Assembly (NCBI GenBank): GCA_029210875.1
Contig: JARGFJ010000020.1
Location: 1 to 46,226 of the forward strand
DNA from: Gammaproteobacteria bacterium
GTDB taxonomy: Bacteria; Pseudomonadota; Gammaproteobacteria; Nitrosococcales; Methylophagaceae
DNA length: 46,226 bases
Direction: 5' to 3'
In this document: piece by piece, positions 9,909 through 21,400 of the stretch
Position numbering within the stretch: position 1 is the stretch's first letter
How the letters are laid out: each line of letters begins with the position of its first letter
Made by a program: the position numbers and the translations under genes
Notes under the pieces: model-generated
The model's input: the letters and a program-made list of their open reading frames with translations, nothing else
Databases searched by the model: none
What the model was told of the DNA's origin: nothing

Positions 9909-10571
9909 TTACTTCTCAGCTGGGGTTACTGTTTGCGCGTTTGCGTCAAAAACTTCACCCTTAAAAATCCAAACCTTGACACCAATAATGCCGTAGGTTG
10001 TGTTTGCTTCTGCAGTTCCATAATCGATATCTGCACGTAATGTATGCAAAGGCACACGACCTTCACGATACCATTCAGTACGAGCAATCTCAGCACCGTT
10101 TAAGCGTCCACCAACATTGATACGAATACCTTCTGCACCTAGGCGCATAGTATTAGTAACCGCACGTTTCATAGCTCTACGGAACATAATGCGGCGCTCT
10201 AGTTGTTGCGCAACGCTTTCCGCAACTAATGTCGCATCTAGCTCTGGCTTGCGAATCTCTTCAACACCAACACTAACTGGGATACCCATAATTTCGGACG
10301 CTGCAATGCGAAGCTTATCGATGTCTTCGCCTTTTTTGCCGATCACAATACCTGGGCGAGCCGTATGGATTGTAATCTTAGCGTTTTTCGCTGGTCTATC
10401 TACTTGAATCTTACTGACCGACGCATGAGAAAGCTTATCTTTAAGATACGCTCTAACCTTAATGTCTTTGTCTAGTAGATCTGCATAATCAGAAGAATCA
10501 GCATACCAGATCGAATTCCAATCTTTAATTATACCAAGTCTGAAGCCAATTGGGTGAACCTTTTGTCCCAT
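9909..10571 (-). CDS. rpsC: 30S ribosomal protein uS3
   Basis: uS3 (220 residues, somewhat shorter than E. coli's 233 at the C-terminal tail) lines the mRNA entry channel. The KH domain motif [13 protein letters not shown] and the C-terminal [15 protein letters not shown] are conserved. It lies between rplV and rplP. Confidence 0.97.
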   Translation of the reverse strand: MGQKVHPIGFRLGIIKDWNSIWYADSSDYADLLDKDIKVRAYLKDKLSHASVSKIQVDRPAKNAKITIHTARPGIVIGKKGEDIDKLRIAASEIMGIPVSVGVEEIRKPELDATLVAESVAQQLERRIMFRRAMKRAVTNTMRLGAEGIRINVGGRLNGAEIARTEWYREGRVPLHTLRADIDYGTAEANTTYGIIGVKVWIFKGEVFDANAQTVTPAEK

Positions 10572-10583
10572 AAGTATTCTCTC

Positions 10584-10916
10584 TTACTTTTCGTCAACAA
10601 CCACAGTAATGTGGCTTGTACGTTTAAGGATACGGTTACCACGTCCTTTTGCACGCGGTGACATTCGTTTCATTGTTGAGCCTTCATCAACCATAACTGC
10701 CGACACATATAGTTCGTCGATATCAGCACCGTCGTTATGTTCTGCATTTGCGATCGCAGAGTTCAATACGTCTTTCATTAGTACTGCAGCCTTTTTAGGG
10801 CTGAAGGTTAATAAATTAATTGCCTTTTCAACTGGCAACCCTCTAATTTGATCTGCAACTAAACGCACTTTTTGTGCAGAAATGCGTGCATAGCTATATT
10901 TTGCTTTCGTAGCCAT
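10584..10916 (-). CDS. rplV: 50S ribosomal protein uL22
   Basis: uL22 (110 residues, equal to E. coli) reaches into the exit tunnel with its beta-hairpin and is a macrolide-resistance site. The hairpin region [20 protein letters not shown] is intact, with no deletion or duplication visible. It lies 9 bp after rpsS. Confidence 0.97.
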   Translation of the reverse strand: MATKAKYSYARISAQKVRLVADQIRGLPVEKAINLLTFSPKKAAVLMKDVLNSAIANAEHNDGADIDELYVSAVMVDEGSTMKRMSPRAKGRGNRILKRTSHITVVVDEK

Positions 10917-10925
10917 ATCTCAACC

Positions 10926-11201
10926 TTATCGTTTAGCTTTTTTATCAGCAACATGGCCTTTAAAGGTACGTGTTGGAGAAAACTCACCCAACTTGTGACC
11001 AACCATATCTTCTGTAATAAATACAGGTAGATGCTGCTTGCCATTATGAATAGCAATAGTTAACCCGATCATATCTGGAATAATCATCGAACGACGTGAC
11101 CATGTTTTAATCGGACGCTTATTATTTTCTTTTACTGCTTCTAAAACCTTTTTTTCAAGGTGAAGGTCAACAAACGGACCTTTTTTAATCGAACGCGGCA
11201 T
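10926..11201 (-). CDS. rpsS: 30S ribosomal protein uS19
   Basis: uS19 (91 residues) pairs with uS13 in the 30S head. The start [19 protein letters not shown], the [14 protein letters not shown] segment and the [13 protein letters not shown] motif are typical. It lies between rplB and rplV. Confidence 0.97.
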   Translation of the reverse strand: MPRSIKKGPFVDLHLEKKVLEAVKENNKRPIKTWSRRSMIIPDMIGLTIAIHNGKQHLPVFITEDMVGHKLGEFSPTRTFKGHVADKKAKR

Positions 11202-11217
11202 ATCTAGTTCCTAGCCT

Positions 11218-12048
11218 TTACTTACGGTTACTACGACGACGTACAATTAGATTATCTGTACGTTTGTTTTTACGTGTTTTATAGCCTTTAGTTGGCATAC
11301 CCCATGGCGACACAGGATGACGACCACCTGATGTACGGCCTTCACCACCACCATGCGGGTGATCAACCGGGTTCATCACCACACCGCGAACGGTAGGTCT
11401 TACACCACGCCAGCGTGTTGCACCAGCTTTGCCCAGTGAACGTAACGAATGCTCGCCATTACCCACTTCACCTAATGTAGCTTTACAGTCTAATGACACT
11501 TTACGCATTTCGCCTGAACGTAAACGTAATGTTGCATAGCCATTTTCACGCGCCACATATTGAGCACTACTACCAGCGCTACGAGCGATTTGCGCGCCTT
11601 TACCTGGCTTCATTTCAATACAATGAACAGTGCTACCAACAGGGATATTTACTAAAGTCATGCAGTTACCTGCGCGAATTGCAGCACTTTCACCTGTTTC
11701 TAAACGATCACCAGCAACAACGCCCTTAGGTGCAATGATGTATGTTTTTTCACCATCAGCGTAGCTGAGCAGAGCAATATGTGCAGTACGGTTTGGATCA
11801 TATTCAATACGCTCAACAACAGCAGGAATACCTACTTTGTTGCGTTTGAAGTCAATCAAACGATAACGTTGTTTATGACCACCACCATGATGTCTTACAG
11901 TGATGCGACCTGTGTTATTTCTACCACCAGTTTTGGCTTTCTTTTCAACCAAAGGCGCGTATGGTGCGCCGCGGTGTAGATCTGCTGTTTTTACTTGAAC
12001 AACGAATCTACGTCCTGCTGATGTAGGTTTAGCTTTTTTTAACGCCAT
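11218..12048 (-). CDS. rplB: 50S ribosomal protein uL2
   Basis: uL2 (276 residues) is among the most conserved large-subunit proteins and is needed for subunit joining and peptidyl transfer. The C-terminal [13 protein letters not shown] contains the conserved histidine region. The RNA-binding core ([17 protein letters not shown]) is near residue 50. It lies 28 bp after rplW and 16 bp before rpsS. Confidence 0.98.
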   Translation of the reverse strand: MALKKAKPTSAGRRFVVQVKTADLHRGAPYAPLVEKKAKTGGRNNTGRITVRHHGGGHKQRYRLIDFKRNKVGIPAVVERIEYDPNRTAHIALLSYADGEKTYIIAPKGVVAGDRLETGESAAIRAGNCMTLVNIPVGSTVHCIEMKPGKGAQIARSAGSSAQYVARENGYATLRLRSGEMRKVSLDCKATLGEVGNGEHSLRSLGKAGATRWRGVRPTVRGVVMNPVDHPHGGGEGRTSGGRHPVSPWGMPTKGYKTRKNKRTDNLIVRRRSNRK

Positions 12049-12076
12049 TCCTGATTCCTCACCCGTATTCTGTTAT

Positions 12077-12373
12077 TTATTCTGCGCCAAGGAAGTTAAG
12101 ATCAGCACCTTCAGCTAATGTTACATAGGCTTTTTTCCAATCGCTACGCTTGCCGAAAATACGACCGGTGCGTTTAGTTTTACCTTTAACATTCACTGTT
12201 GACACTGATTCAACTTTTACTTCAAACAAGGTTTCAACAGCTCGTTTGATTTCAATCTTATTGGCGTTAGGCAGTACTTTAAGCACTACTTGGTTGTTAC
12301 TTTCAGCAACACGTGATGCTTTTTCTGCAACAACGGGGCCTAAAATAATTTTTGTTATGCGTTCTGAGTTCAT
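12077..12373 (-). CDS. rplW: 50S ribosomal protein uL23
   Basis: uL23 (98 residues) is the main docking site of trigger factor and SRP at the tunnel exit. The motifs [25 protein letters not shown] and [12 protein letters not shown] support the call. Its ATG overlaps the rplD stop as ATGA, the usual mark of translational coupling. Confidence 0.97.
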   Translation of the reverse strand: MNSERITKIILGPVVAEKASRVAESNNQVVLKVLPNANKIEIKRAVETLFEVKVESVSTVNVKGKTKRTGRIFGKRSDWKKAYVTLAEGADLNFLGAE

Positions 12374-12987
12374 GCTAATGACTCCTCTAACTTACGGACT
12401 GAGTCTTCACTCATAACAACTTTATCAAAACGTAACAATGCAACTGGATTTAGATGCGCTGCATCTGTTGCTGCAAGATCATATAAGTTACGTGATGCTA
12501 ACGCTAAGTTACCTGCTGCATTTTCAGAAACGATAAGTGCATTTTTAATGCCCATAGCATTTGTTTTAGCTAGCAAGTCTTTTGTTTTTGGTGATGCTAA
12601 CTCAACCTTGTCAACAACCACTAATGCGTCGTTACGACGTAGTTCAGATAAAATTGAACAAATCGCATTACGGTAAACTTTGCGGTTTACTTTTTGACTA
12701 TAGTCACGAGGCTTAGCTGCAAATGTCGTACCACCTGAACGCCATAATGGGCTTCTGATTGTACCTGCACGCGCACGACCACTACCTTTTTGTGAGAATG
12801 GTTTACGACCACCACCACTTACTTCAGAACGTGTTTTCTGTGCATGTGTTCCGCTACGAGCAGCAGCCAAATATGCTGTTACTACTTGATGAACCAAAGA
12901 TTCATTATATTCACGATCGAATACAGCATCAGAAACAGTAATGCTTCCGGCTTTATTTCCATCGAATGATTGTAATTGAAGATCCAC
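12370..12987 (-). CDS. rplD: 50S ribosomal protein uL4
   Basis: uL4 (205 residues) extends a loop into the exit tunnel. In E. coli it also represses the S10 operon through the rpsJ leader. The loop motif [20 protein letters not shown] and its continuation [10 protein letters not shown] are present. The E. coli type leader target is absent here (tufA-rpsJ gap of 5 bp), so that feedback cannot work at the standard site. Confidence 0.97.
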   Translation of the reverse strand: MDLQLQSFDGNKAGSITVSDAVFDREYNESLVHQVVTAYLAAARSGTHAQKTRSEVSGGGRKPFSQKGSGRARAGTIRSPLWRSGGTTFAAKPRDYSQKVNRKVYRNAICSILSELRRNDALVVVDKVELASPKTKDLLAKTNAMGIKNALIVSENAAGNLALASRNLYDLAATDAAHLNPVALLRFDKVVMSEDSVRKLEESLA

Positions 12988-13007
12988 AATATTCCCCTAA
13001 GAATCTT

Positions 13008-13640
13008 TTAGGCTTTAACAGCAGGACGAATCACAACATTACTACCTTTAGCGCCAGGTACAGAACCTTTAACAAGTAGCAAGTTACGTTCACTATCAAC
13101 ACGTACTACAGATAAATTCTGTAATGTGCGTTTGACATCGCCCATATGGCCAGCCATTTTTTTACCTTTGAATACACGACCAGGTGTTTGACATTGACCG
13201 ATAGAACCAGGCGCTCTATGTGACAAAGAGTTACCATGAGTCGCATCACCACCACGGAACCCGTAGCGTTTAACAACACCAGCAAAACCTTTACCTTTAG
13301 TAACACCAGAGACATCAATTTGCTGCCCTACTTCAAAGATAGTTACATTTAATTCAGAACCAAGCTCTAACTCAGGTGCTTCGCCAACAGTAAATTCACA
13401 TACTTTATGTCCAGCTGCTGATTCTGCTTTTGCAAAATGTCCAGCTTGTGGCTTAGTTACACGTGATGCTTTTTTAGCACCCACTGTAACTTGAACCGCA
13501 TTGTAGCCATCGACATCAACTGTTTTTAATTGACTTACGCGATTTGGTTCAACTTCAATTACCGTTACAGGAGTAGAAACACCATCTTCAGTGAAGATGC
13601 GAGTCATACCAGCTTTACGGCCAACGAGTCCAATAGTCAT
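13008..13640 (-). CDS. rplC: 50S ribosomal protein uL3
   Basis: uL3 (210 residues) initiates 50S assembly and reaches the peptidyl transferase centre. The start [20 protein letters not shown] and the core [20 protein letters not shown], then [14 protein letters not shown], are diagnostic. It lies 12 bp after rpsJ. Confidence 0.97.
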   Translation of the reverse strand: MTIGLVGRKAGMTRIFTEDGVSTPVTVIEVEPNRVSQLKTVDVDGYNAVQVTVGAKKASRVTKPQAGHFAKAESAAGHKVCEFTVGEAPELELGSELNVTIFEVGQQIDVSGVTKGKGFAGVVKRYGFRGGDATHGNSLSHRAPGSIGQCQTPGRVFKGKKMAGHMGDVKRTLQNLSVVRVDSERNLLLVKGSVPGAKGSNVVIRPAVKA

Positions 13641-13652
13641 ATCAGGCCCCTA

Positions 13653-13967
13653 TTAATTCAACTTGATCTGGACATCTACACCAGCGGCGAGATCCAGTTT
13701 CATTAAAGCATCAACTGTTTTATCAGTCGGCTCAACGATATCCATAAGACGTTTGTGTGTACGAATTTCATACTGGTCACGAGCATCTTTATTAACGTGC
13801 GGAGAAATCAACACAGTGAAACGTTCTTTTTTTGTAGGCAATGGAATTGGTCCATTGATACGTGCGCCAGTACGTTTCGCTGTTTCAACGATTTCTTTCG
13901 CTGATTGATCAATCAAACGGTGATCGAATGATTTCAATCTGATTCTAATTGTTTGAGTTGCTGCCAT
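13653..13967 (-). CDS. rpsJ: 30S ribosomal protein uS10 (NusE)
   Basis: uS10 (104 residues) is a 30S head protein and, as NusE, binds NusB and boxA in antitermination and NusG in transcription-translation coupling. The motifs [20 protein letters not shown] and the [20 protein letters not shown] segment are conserved. It begins only 5 bp after the tufA stop. In E. coli about 170 nt of regulatory leader precede it. Confidence 0.97.
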   Translation of the reverse strand: MAATQTIRIRLKSFDHRLIDQSAKEIVETAKRTGARINGPIPLPTKKERFTVLISPHVNKDARDQYEIRTHKRLMDIVEPTDKTVDALMKLDLAAGVDVQIKLN

Positions 13968-13972
13968 TTCTA

Positions 13973-15163
13973 TTACTCAGTAATTTTACTAACGACGCCA
14001 GCACCAACAGTACGGCCGCCTTCACGAATAGCAAAACGTAAACCTTCTTCCATCGCAATCGGTGCGATCAAAGTTACGTCCATTTTAATGTTGTCTCCAG
14101 GCATAACCATTTCGACACCTGCTGGTAATTCACAGGCACCGGTTACGTCTGTTGTTCGGAAGTAGAATTGTGGACGGTATCCATTAAAGAATGGAGTATG
14201 GCGACCACCTTCATCTTTTGACAAGATGTAGACTTCTGCTTCAAATTTTGTGTGTGGCTTGATTGAACCCGGGTGCGCTAATACTTGACCACGGTCAACG
14301 TCTTCACGCTTGGTACCACGTAGTAACACACCTACGTTGTCGCCCGCTTGACCTTGGTCAAGAAGCTTACGGAACATTTCAACACCGGTACAGGTTGTTT
14401 TCGCTGTATCTTTGATCCCTACAATTTCAAGTTCTTCACCGACTTTTACAATACCACGCTCGATACGACCCGTTACTACGGTACCGCGACCTGAGATTGA
14501 GAATACGTCTTCAATCGGCATTAAGAATTTACCATCGATTGCACGTACAGGTTCTGGGAAGTAGCTGTCCATTGCTTCACCCAAACGGATGATTGATGGT
14601 ACGCCGATTTCACTTGTGTCGCCTTCTAACGCTTTCAATGCTGAACCAACAATGATTGGTGTGTCGTCACCGGGGAAGTCGTAGGTATCGAGTAGTTCAC
14701 GTACTTCCATTTCGACTAATTCAATCAGCTCTTCATCATCAACCATGTCGGCTTTGTTCAGGTAAACAATGATGTAAGGTACGCCTACTTGACGTGACAA
14801 CAGGATGTGTTCACGTGTTTGTGGCATAGGACCGTCTGCCGCGTTCACAACTAAAATAGCACCGTCCATTTGTGCTGCACCTGTGATCATGTTTTTAACA
14901 TAGTCAGCATGGCCTGGGCAGTCGACGTGTGCATAGTGACGGTTAGGTGTTTCGTATTCAACATGCGCTGTTGAGATCGTGATACCACGCTCTCTTTCTT
15001 CTGGCGCGTTATCGATATCCGCGTAATCCTTGAAGGTACCACCTTGTTGCTCTGCCATTACTTTTGTAATCGCCGCTGTCAATGTGGTTTTACCATGATC
15101 TACGTGACCAATGGTGCCCACGTTTACATGGGGCTTCGTTCTTTCAAATTTTTCCTTGGACAT
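13973..15163 (-). CDS. tufA: elongation factor Tu, copy A
   Basis: EF-Tu (396 residues) carries aminoacyl-tRNA to the ribosome. The GTPase motifs are GHVDHGKT (residues 19-26), DCPGHADY and NKAD; the two beta-barrel domains follow. The start is ATG at 15163 with a GAGG ribosome-binding site. It is the fourth str gene, 28 bp after fusA. The protein is identical to that of the tuf gene at 30406-31596. The DNA is identical by eye over 1178 bp (13977-15154), with synonymous differences only in codons 2, 3 and 396 and the stop. Confidence 0.98.
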   Translation of the reverse strand: MSKEKFERTKPHVNVGTIGHVDHGKTTLTAAITKVMAEQQGGTFKDYADIDNAPEERERGITISTAHVEYETPNRHYAHVDCPGHADYVKNMITGAAQMDGAILVVNAADGPMPQTREHILLSRQVGVPYIIVYLNKADMVDDEELIELVEMEVRELLDTYDFPGDDTPIIVGSALKALEGDTSEIGVPSIIRLGEAMDSYFPEPVRAIDGKFLMPIEDVFSISGRGTVVTGRIERGIVKVGEELEIVGIKDTAKTTCTGVEMFRKLLDQGQAGDNVGVLLRGTKREDVDRGQVLAHPGSIKPHTKFEAEVYILSKDEGGRHTPFFNGYRPQFYFRTTDVTGACELPAGVEMVMPGDNIKMDVTLIAPIAMEEGLRFAIREGGRTVGAGVVSKITE

Positions 15164-15191
15164 CTCGTCTACCTCATTAAAACTATTCTAG

Positions 15192-17288
15192 TTATCTTTT
15201 ACTTATGACTGCATCAGCCACGTTATTAGGTGTTTCTGCATAGCGAGCAAACTCCATTGAGTACGTTGCTCTACCTTGCGTTGCAGAACGCAAATCTGTT
15301 GCATAGCCAAACATTTCAGCTAATGGCACTTCAGCATTAATAATCTTGCCGCTTGCTGAATCTTCCATACCATTTACCAGGCCACGCCGACGGCTTAAAT
15401 CACCCATCACGTCACCCATATAATCTTCAGGTGTAACAACCTCAATCTTCATCACTGGCTCGAGCAATACAGGAGCTGCTTCTAAAGCACCGTTCTTGAA
15501 CCCCATCGATCCGGCAACCTTGAATGCCATTTCGTTTGAATCCACATCGTGATAAGAACCGTCAAACAATGTCACTTTAACATCTTCAACTGGGTAGCCG
15601 GCTATTACACCATTTTTCATCTGCTCTTGTATACCTTTATCTACAGACGAAATATATTCTTTTGGAACCGATCCGCCTACAGTCGCATTTTCAAAGGCGT
15701 AGCCGGTACCTGCCGCTTGTGGTTCAAGGCGCAACCAAACATGACCATACTGGCCACGCCCACCACTTTGGCGCACAAACTTACCTTCAGCTTCAACTGA
15801 TTTTGTGATCGTTTCGCGGTAGGCAACCTGTGGTGCTCCCACATTTGCACCCACACTAAACTCTCGTTTCAAGCGATCAACAATAATATCCAGATGTAAC
15901 TCGCCCATGCCCGCAATAATCGTTTGCGCAGACTCTTCATCTGTGTAGACACGGAAAGAAGGATCTTCTTTCGCTAACTTTCCAAGCGCAATGCTCATTT
16001 TTTCTTGATCGGCTTGCGTGCGCGGTTCGATAGCTACTGATATTACTGGCTCTGGGAATTCCATACGCTCCAGTGTGATCACATGCTCAAGATCACATAA
16101 GGTATCACCAGTTGTTGTATCCTTTAGACCAATCGCAGCAGCAATATCACCTGCAGATACTTCGGTTATTTCTTCACGACTATTACTGTGCATTTGCACT
16201 AGTCGGCCAATGCGTTCTTTCTTGCCTTTAACTGGATTATAAACAGCATCACCTGATTTCATTACGCCAGAATACACTCTAAAAAAGGTTAGCGTACCAA
16301 CGAATGGATCCGTCGCAATTTTAAATGCAAGTGCCGCAAACGGCTGACTATCATCTGCCTCACGCGAGCTTACTGTTTCGGCACCATCATCTAAGACGCC
16401 AGTGATCGCTGGAACATCAACCGGTGAAGGCATATAATCAATAACGGCATCAAGCATAGCTTGAACGCCTTTATTTTTGAATGCAGACCCACAAAATGTT
16501 GGAATCACCTGATTTGCAAGAGTTTGCAAACGGATGCCTAATTTAATTTCTTGTTCAGACAGTTCACCACTATCCAAATAGTGATTCATTAATTCTTCGC
16601 TTGCTTCTGCTGCCGCTTCAACCATTCGCTCACGATATGTTTCACATTGGCCAAGCATCTCTGCTGGAATATCTTTAGCCTCGTAGCTTGCCCCCATATC
16701 AGATTCGTTCCAATAGATTGCTTTCATACGGATAAGGTCTACGACACCCTCGAACTGTTCTTCAGATCCGATAGGTAATTGCATAGCAACAGGATTTGCG
16801 CCTAAACGCTTTTTGATTTGTTCTGTAACACGAAGGAAGTCCGCACCAGATCGATCCATTTTATTAATGAATGCCATTCGAGGGACTTTGTATTTATTAG
16901 CTTGGCGCCATACTGTTTCAGATTGTGGTTCAACACCGCCAACAGCGCAAAATACAGCTACCGCACCATCAAGCACACGCAAAGAACGTTCTACTTCAAT
17001 GGTAAAATCGACGTGTCCCGGTGTATCAATAATGTTAATCCGGTGGCTAGGATACTGTTTATCCATCCCTGACCAGAAACAGGTTGTAGCCGCTGACGTG
17101 ATAGTGATACCACGTTCTTGCTCTTGCTCCATCCAATCCATTGTAGCTGCGCCGTCATGAACTTCACCAATCTTATGCGATATACCCGTATAAAACAGCA
17201 CGCGCTCGGTCGTCGTGGTTTTACCCGCGTCGATATGCGCCATGATGCCGATATTACGGTATCGATTAATAGGTGTACTTCTTGCCAC
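15192..17288 (-). CDS. fusA: elongation factor G
   Basis: EF-G (698 residues) drives ribosomal translocation by GTP hydrolysis. The G motifs are AHIDAGKT (17-24), DTPGHVDF and [10 protein letters not shown]. Domain IV has [15 protein letters not shown], and the C terminus has [10 protein letters not shown]. The start is GTG at 17288. It belongs to the str operon between rpsG and tufA, and a 12-bp perfect hairpin sits in the 95-bp gap after rpsG. Confidence 0.98.
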   Translation of the reverse strand: MARSTPINRYRNIGIMAHIDAGKTTTTERVLFYTGISHKIGEVHDGAATMDWMEQEQERGITITSAATTCFWSGMDKQYPSHRINIIDTPGHVDFTIEVERSLRVLDGAVAVFCAVGGVEPQSETVWRQANKYKVPRMAFINKMDRSGADFLRVTEQIKKRLGANPVAMQLPIGSEEQFEGVVDLIRMKAIYWNESDMGASYEAKDIPAEMLGQCETYRERMVEAAAEASEELMNHYLDSGELSEQEIKLGIRLQTLANQVIPTFCGSAFKNKGVQAMLDAVIDYMPSPVDVPAITGVLDDGAETVSSREADDSQPFAALAFKIATDPFVGTLTFFRVYSGVMKSGDAVYNPVKGKKERIGRLVQMHSNSREEITEVSAGDIAAAIGLKDTTTGDTLCDLEHVITLERMEFPEPVISVAIEPRTQADQEKMSIALGKLAKEDPSFRVYTDEESAQTIIAGMGELHLDIIVDRLKREFSVGANVGAPQVAYRETITKSVEAEGKFVRQSGGRGQYGHVWLRLEPQAAGTGYAFENATVGGSVPKEYISSVDKGIQEQMKNGVIAGYPVEDVKVTLFDGSYHDVDSNEMAFKVAGSMGFKNGALEAAPVLLEPVMKIEVVTPEDYMGDVMGDLSRRRGLVNGMEDSASGKIINAEVPLAEMFGYATDLRSATQGRATYSMEFARYAETPNNVADAVISKR

Positions 17289-17342
17289 TATCCGCTACTC
17301 TTAAGCTAATAAATAAATTGTTAAAGAACCGGGCCAAACAAA

Positions 17343-17373
17343 CTTGAGCTATCTAAAGTTCAGATAGCTCAAG
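17343..17373 (-). other. 12-bp perfect hairpin between rpsG and fusA
   Basis: The arms CTTGAGCTATCT (343-354) and AGATAGCTCAAG (362-373) are perfect inverted repeats around a 7-base loop. On the minus strand it is followed by a broken T tract (TTTGTTT). It could be a leaky attenuator, or a structure protecting or processing the mRNA between the two cistrons. Which of these applies is inference. Confidence 0.6.
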
Positions 17374-17383
17374 GTAAAACGAA

Positions 17384-17863
<480 letters not shown>

Positions 17864-17901
17864 CTAATTCTGAATTCTAAGCTAATCGTACTGAACGACT
17901 A

Positions 17902-18276
17902 TTAACCTTTTGGACGTTTCGCACCGTATTTAGAACGGCCTTGACGACGTGCAGCAACACCAGAGGTATCCAATGCACCACGAATAGTATGATAACGAAC
18001 ACCAGGTAAATCCTTAACACGACCACCACGAATCAATACAACCGAGTGCTCCTGAAGATTATGACCTTCACCACCAATGTATGATGTGACTTCGAAACTG
18101 TTTGTCAAACGCACACGAGCCACTTTACGCATCGCAGAGTTTGGTTTCTTAGGTGTAGTTGTATACACACGTGTACATACACCACGACGTTGAGGACAAG
18201 CCTGCAATGCAGGAACATTGTTCTTTTTCTTTTGCTTCAATCTTGGTTTACGAACCAACTGATTTATTGTTGCCAT
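17902..18276 (-). CDS. rpsL: 30S ribosomal protein uS12
   Basis: uS12 (124 residues) monitors decoding. The streptomycin-resistance positions are wild type: the lysines in [11 protein letters not shown] (near 43) and in [11 protein letters not shown] (near 88). It is the first str gene. The 148-bp gap after rpoC holds a candidate promoter and a terminator-like hairpin. The ATG start gives the conserved [12 protein letters not shown]. Confidence 0.98.
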   Translation of the reverse strand: MATINQLVRKPRLKQKKKNNVPALQACPQRRGVCTRVYTTTPKKPNSAMRKVARVRLTNSFEVTSYIGGEGHNLQEHSVVLIRGGRVKDLPGVRYHTIRGALDTSGVAARRQGRSKYGAKRPKG

Positions 18277-18344
18277 TAAAGTACAGCCTTTAACAAATAT
18301 TCAACCATGGTAACCTGCGATACTATCCTTCTCGCACTACCAGT

Positions 18345-18372
18345 AAAAATCTGGCCCCCGAACATGGGGCCT
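18345..18372 (-). terminator. terminator-like hairpin between rpoC and rpsL
   Basis: On the minus strand GGCCCC and GGGGCC pair around a 7-base loop, followed by GATTTTTA. This looks like a rho-independent terminator for the rpoBC transcript. It also lies about 10 nt inside the transcript expected from the promoter at 18387-18416, so it may instead be a leader attenuator for rpsL. Confidence 0.65.
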
Positions 18373-18386
18373 GACAAAGAAGAGGA

Positions 18387-18416
18387 ATTCTACTACTCAA
18401 TATATCATTGAGTCAA
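18387..18416 (-). promoter_or_regulatory. candidate str operon promoter with internal palindrome
   Basis: On the minus strand TTGACT (416-411) and TAGAAT (392-387) are separated by 18 bp, a good sigma-70 match. The spacer contains a 7-bp perfect inverted repeat (ACTCAAT, 395-401, with ATTGAGT, 407-413). This could be a repressor site, or a hairpin at the 3' end of the rpoC message. The -35 begins 8 bp after the rpoC stop. Confidence 0.6.
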
Positions 18417-18424
18417 GTTCTGTT

Positions 18425-21400
18425 TTAAGAAACCTGTTCTAATTCTTCTGTGTTATCTTCAGCTTCAGCAACTGGAGATGTTTTTTCTGTTACAACAGCT
18501 TCATTGCCGTGGCGTTTGCGATAACGTTCTTTGTGATAAGCCAATCCAGTACCAGCAGGAATTAAGCGACCAACAATAACATTTTCTTTCAAACCTCGTA
18601 AGCTGTCACGTTTACCTGTTACTGCAGCATCTGTTAACACGCGCGTTGTTTCCTGAAATGACGCTGCTGAAATAAACGAATCTGTAGCAAGCGACGCTTT
18701 AGTAATACCTAATAACAAGTGGCTATAGGTTGCTTCTAATTTATCTGCAGCTCGTACAGCATCATTTGCTTCTAACAAAGTATCATGATCAACTTGCTCA
18801 CCTTTAAGGAACTTGGTATCACCTGGTGATGTAATTTCAACTTTACGTAGCATTTGACGAACAATAACCTCAATATGCTTATCATTGATTTTTACACCTT
18901 GCAGACGATAAACCTCTTGTACTTCGCTAGACATATAGTTGGCGAGATCTAACACGCCTTTCAAACGTAAAATATCATGTGGATCTTCAGGCCCATCAAC
19001 TAACATTTCACCTTTTTCAATGCTTTCACCCTCAAACACAGAAACATGACGCCATTTAGGAATAAGCTCTTCATGGGCATCACCCTCTTTAGGGGTAATG
19101 ATTAGGCGTTGTTTACCTTTTGTTTCCTTACCAAAGCTGATTGTGCCTGAAATTTCAGCCATCAATGCAGGATCTTTTGGTTTACGCGCTTCGAACAAGT
19201 CGGCTACACGAGGAAGACCACCAGTGATATCACGCGTTTTACTACTTTCTTGTGGAATACGTGCTAAGACATCACCAATGTTTACCTGCGCACCATCTAT
19301 TGCACGAACAATCGCACCACCTGGCAAGAAGTATTGTGCTGGTATTTCTGTACCAACGATAAAGACGTCATTGTCGTTTTCATCAACCAGTTTAACCATC
19401 GGACGCATATCTTTTGACGAACTGCTACGTTGTTTTGGATCACGCACGATTAAGCTTGTCAGACCAGTCACTTCATCGACTTGTTTATCAACAGTTACAC
19501 CTTCAACAAGATCTTTCAGTTGTACACGACCTGTCATTTCTGTCACGACGGGGTGTGTATGAGGATCCCATGTTGCAACAATTTGACCCGCTTCTACTGC
19601 TTCGTTATCAGCAACACTGATTTCAGCACCATATGGGATCTTATAACGTTCACGTTCACGACCATTATCATCAATCAGATGTAATTCACCCGAACGAGAA
19701 ACGGCAATGAATTTACCGTTGGCGTTCTGAACTGATTTAATGTTATGGAAACGAATGCTACCTTTGACCTTCAATGCAACCGAGTTATCCGCAGCTGTAC
19801 GTGACGCGGCACCGCCAATATGGAATGTACGCATTGTTAACTGTGTACCAGGCTCACCAATTGATTGAGCCGCGATAACACCTACCGCCTCACCCACGTT
19901 AATTTGGTGTCCACGACCTAAGTCACGTCCGTAGCAAGAAGCACAAATACCGTAACGTGATTCACAGGTAATAGCTGAGCGCACAAGTACTTCATCAATC
20001 CCTTTTTGTTCTAACGTGATGACGGAATCTTCATTCATCATCACACCAGAGGCAATAACAACATTACCATCAGTATCAAGTACATCTTTAGCAACAACAC
20101 GACCAAGTACACGCTCACCTAGCGGTTCTACAACATCACCACCTTCAATGATTGGTGTCATGTTGATACCTTGCTGCGTACCACAGTCTTCTTCAACAAC
20201 AACCAAATCTTGTGAAACGTCAACCAAACGACGAGTCAAGTAACCTGAGTTCGCTGTCTTAAGTGCGGTGTCGGCCAGACCTTTACGAGCACCATGTGTA
20301 GAAATAAAGTATTGAAGTACATCTAGACCTTCACGGAAGTTCGCTGTGATCGGTGTTTCAATAATAGAACCATCCGGTTTTGCCATCAAACCACGCATAC
20401 CCGCTAACTGACGAATTTGAGCAGCCGAACCACGCGCACCAGAATCAGCCATCATATAGATAGAGTTCATAGATTGTTGTTTGACTTCATTACCTTCAGC
20501 ATCAATAACCGTATCCGAACCTAAACCACTCATCATCGCATTAGCGATTTGATCGTTAGTGCGTGACCAGATATCGATGATTTTGTTGTAACGTTCACCA
20601 TCAGTAACCAAACCTTGAGCATATTGAGTCGCAATCTCTTCTACTTCGGCTTCTGCCGCAGCCAGGATTTCAACTTTTTGCTCAGGAATAACCATATCAT
20701 CTACACCAACAGATGCACCTGATTTAGTCGCATGAGTAAAGCCAAGGTACATCAATTGGTCAGCAAAGATGACCGTATCCTTCAAACCAAGACGGCGATA
20801 GGATGTATTGATCAGATCACCAATGGCTTTTTTAGTCATCGGGCGATCAACAACTGAGAACGGTAACCCTTTTGGTACGATACCAAACAAAATTGCACGA
20901 CCCACGGTTGTGTCAACACGAATGGTGCGACTTTGTTCTGGTTCAGGCAATGTCACATCTGTTTCATCAAGACGAACTGTAATGCGAGCGTGCAACTCAG
21001 CTTCACCATTTGCATAAGCACGTTTCAATTCATTTAAATTAGCAAACTTAATGCCTTCGCCTTTAACATTAACCAATTCACGTGTCATGTAATAAAGACC
21101 TAATACCACGTCCTGTGAAGGAATGATCACGGGCTCACCATTTGCAGGTGACAAAATGTTATTAGTTGCCATCATCAATGAACGTGCTTCTAACTGTGCT
21201 TCCAATGATAGTGGTACGTGTACCGCCATTTGGTCACCGTCGAAGTCAGCGTTGAATGCACTACACACAAGTGGGTGTAATTGAATCGCCTTACCTTCAA
21301 CTAATAATGGTTCAAACGCTTGAATACCCAACCTATGTAAAGTTGGTGCGCGGTTAAGCATGATTGGATGTTCGCGAATAACTTCTTCAAGAATATCCCA

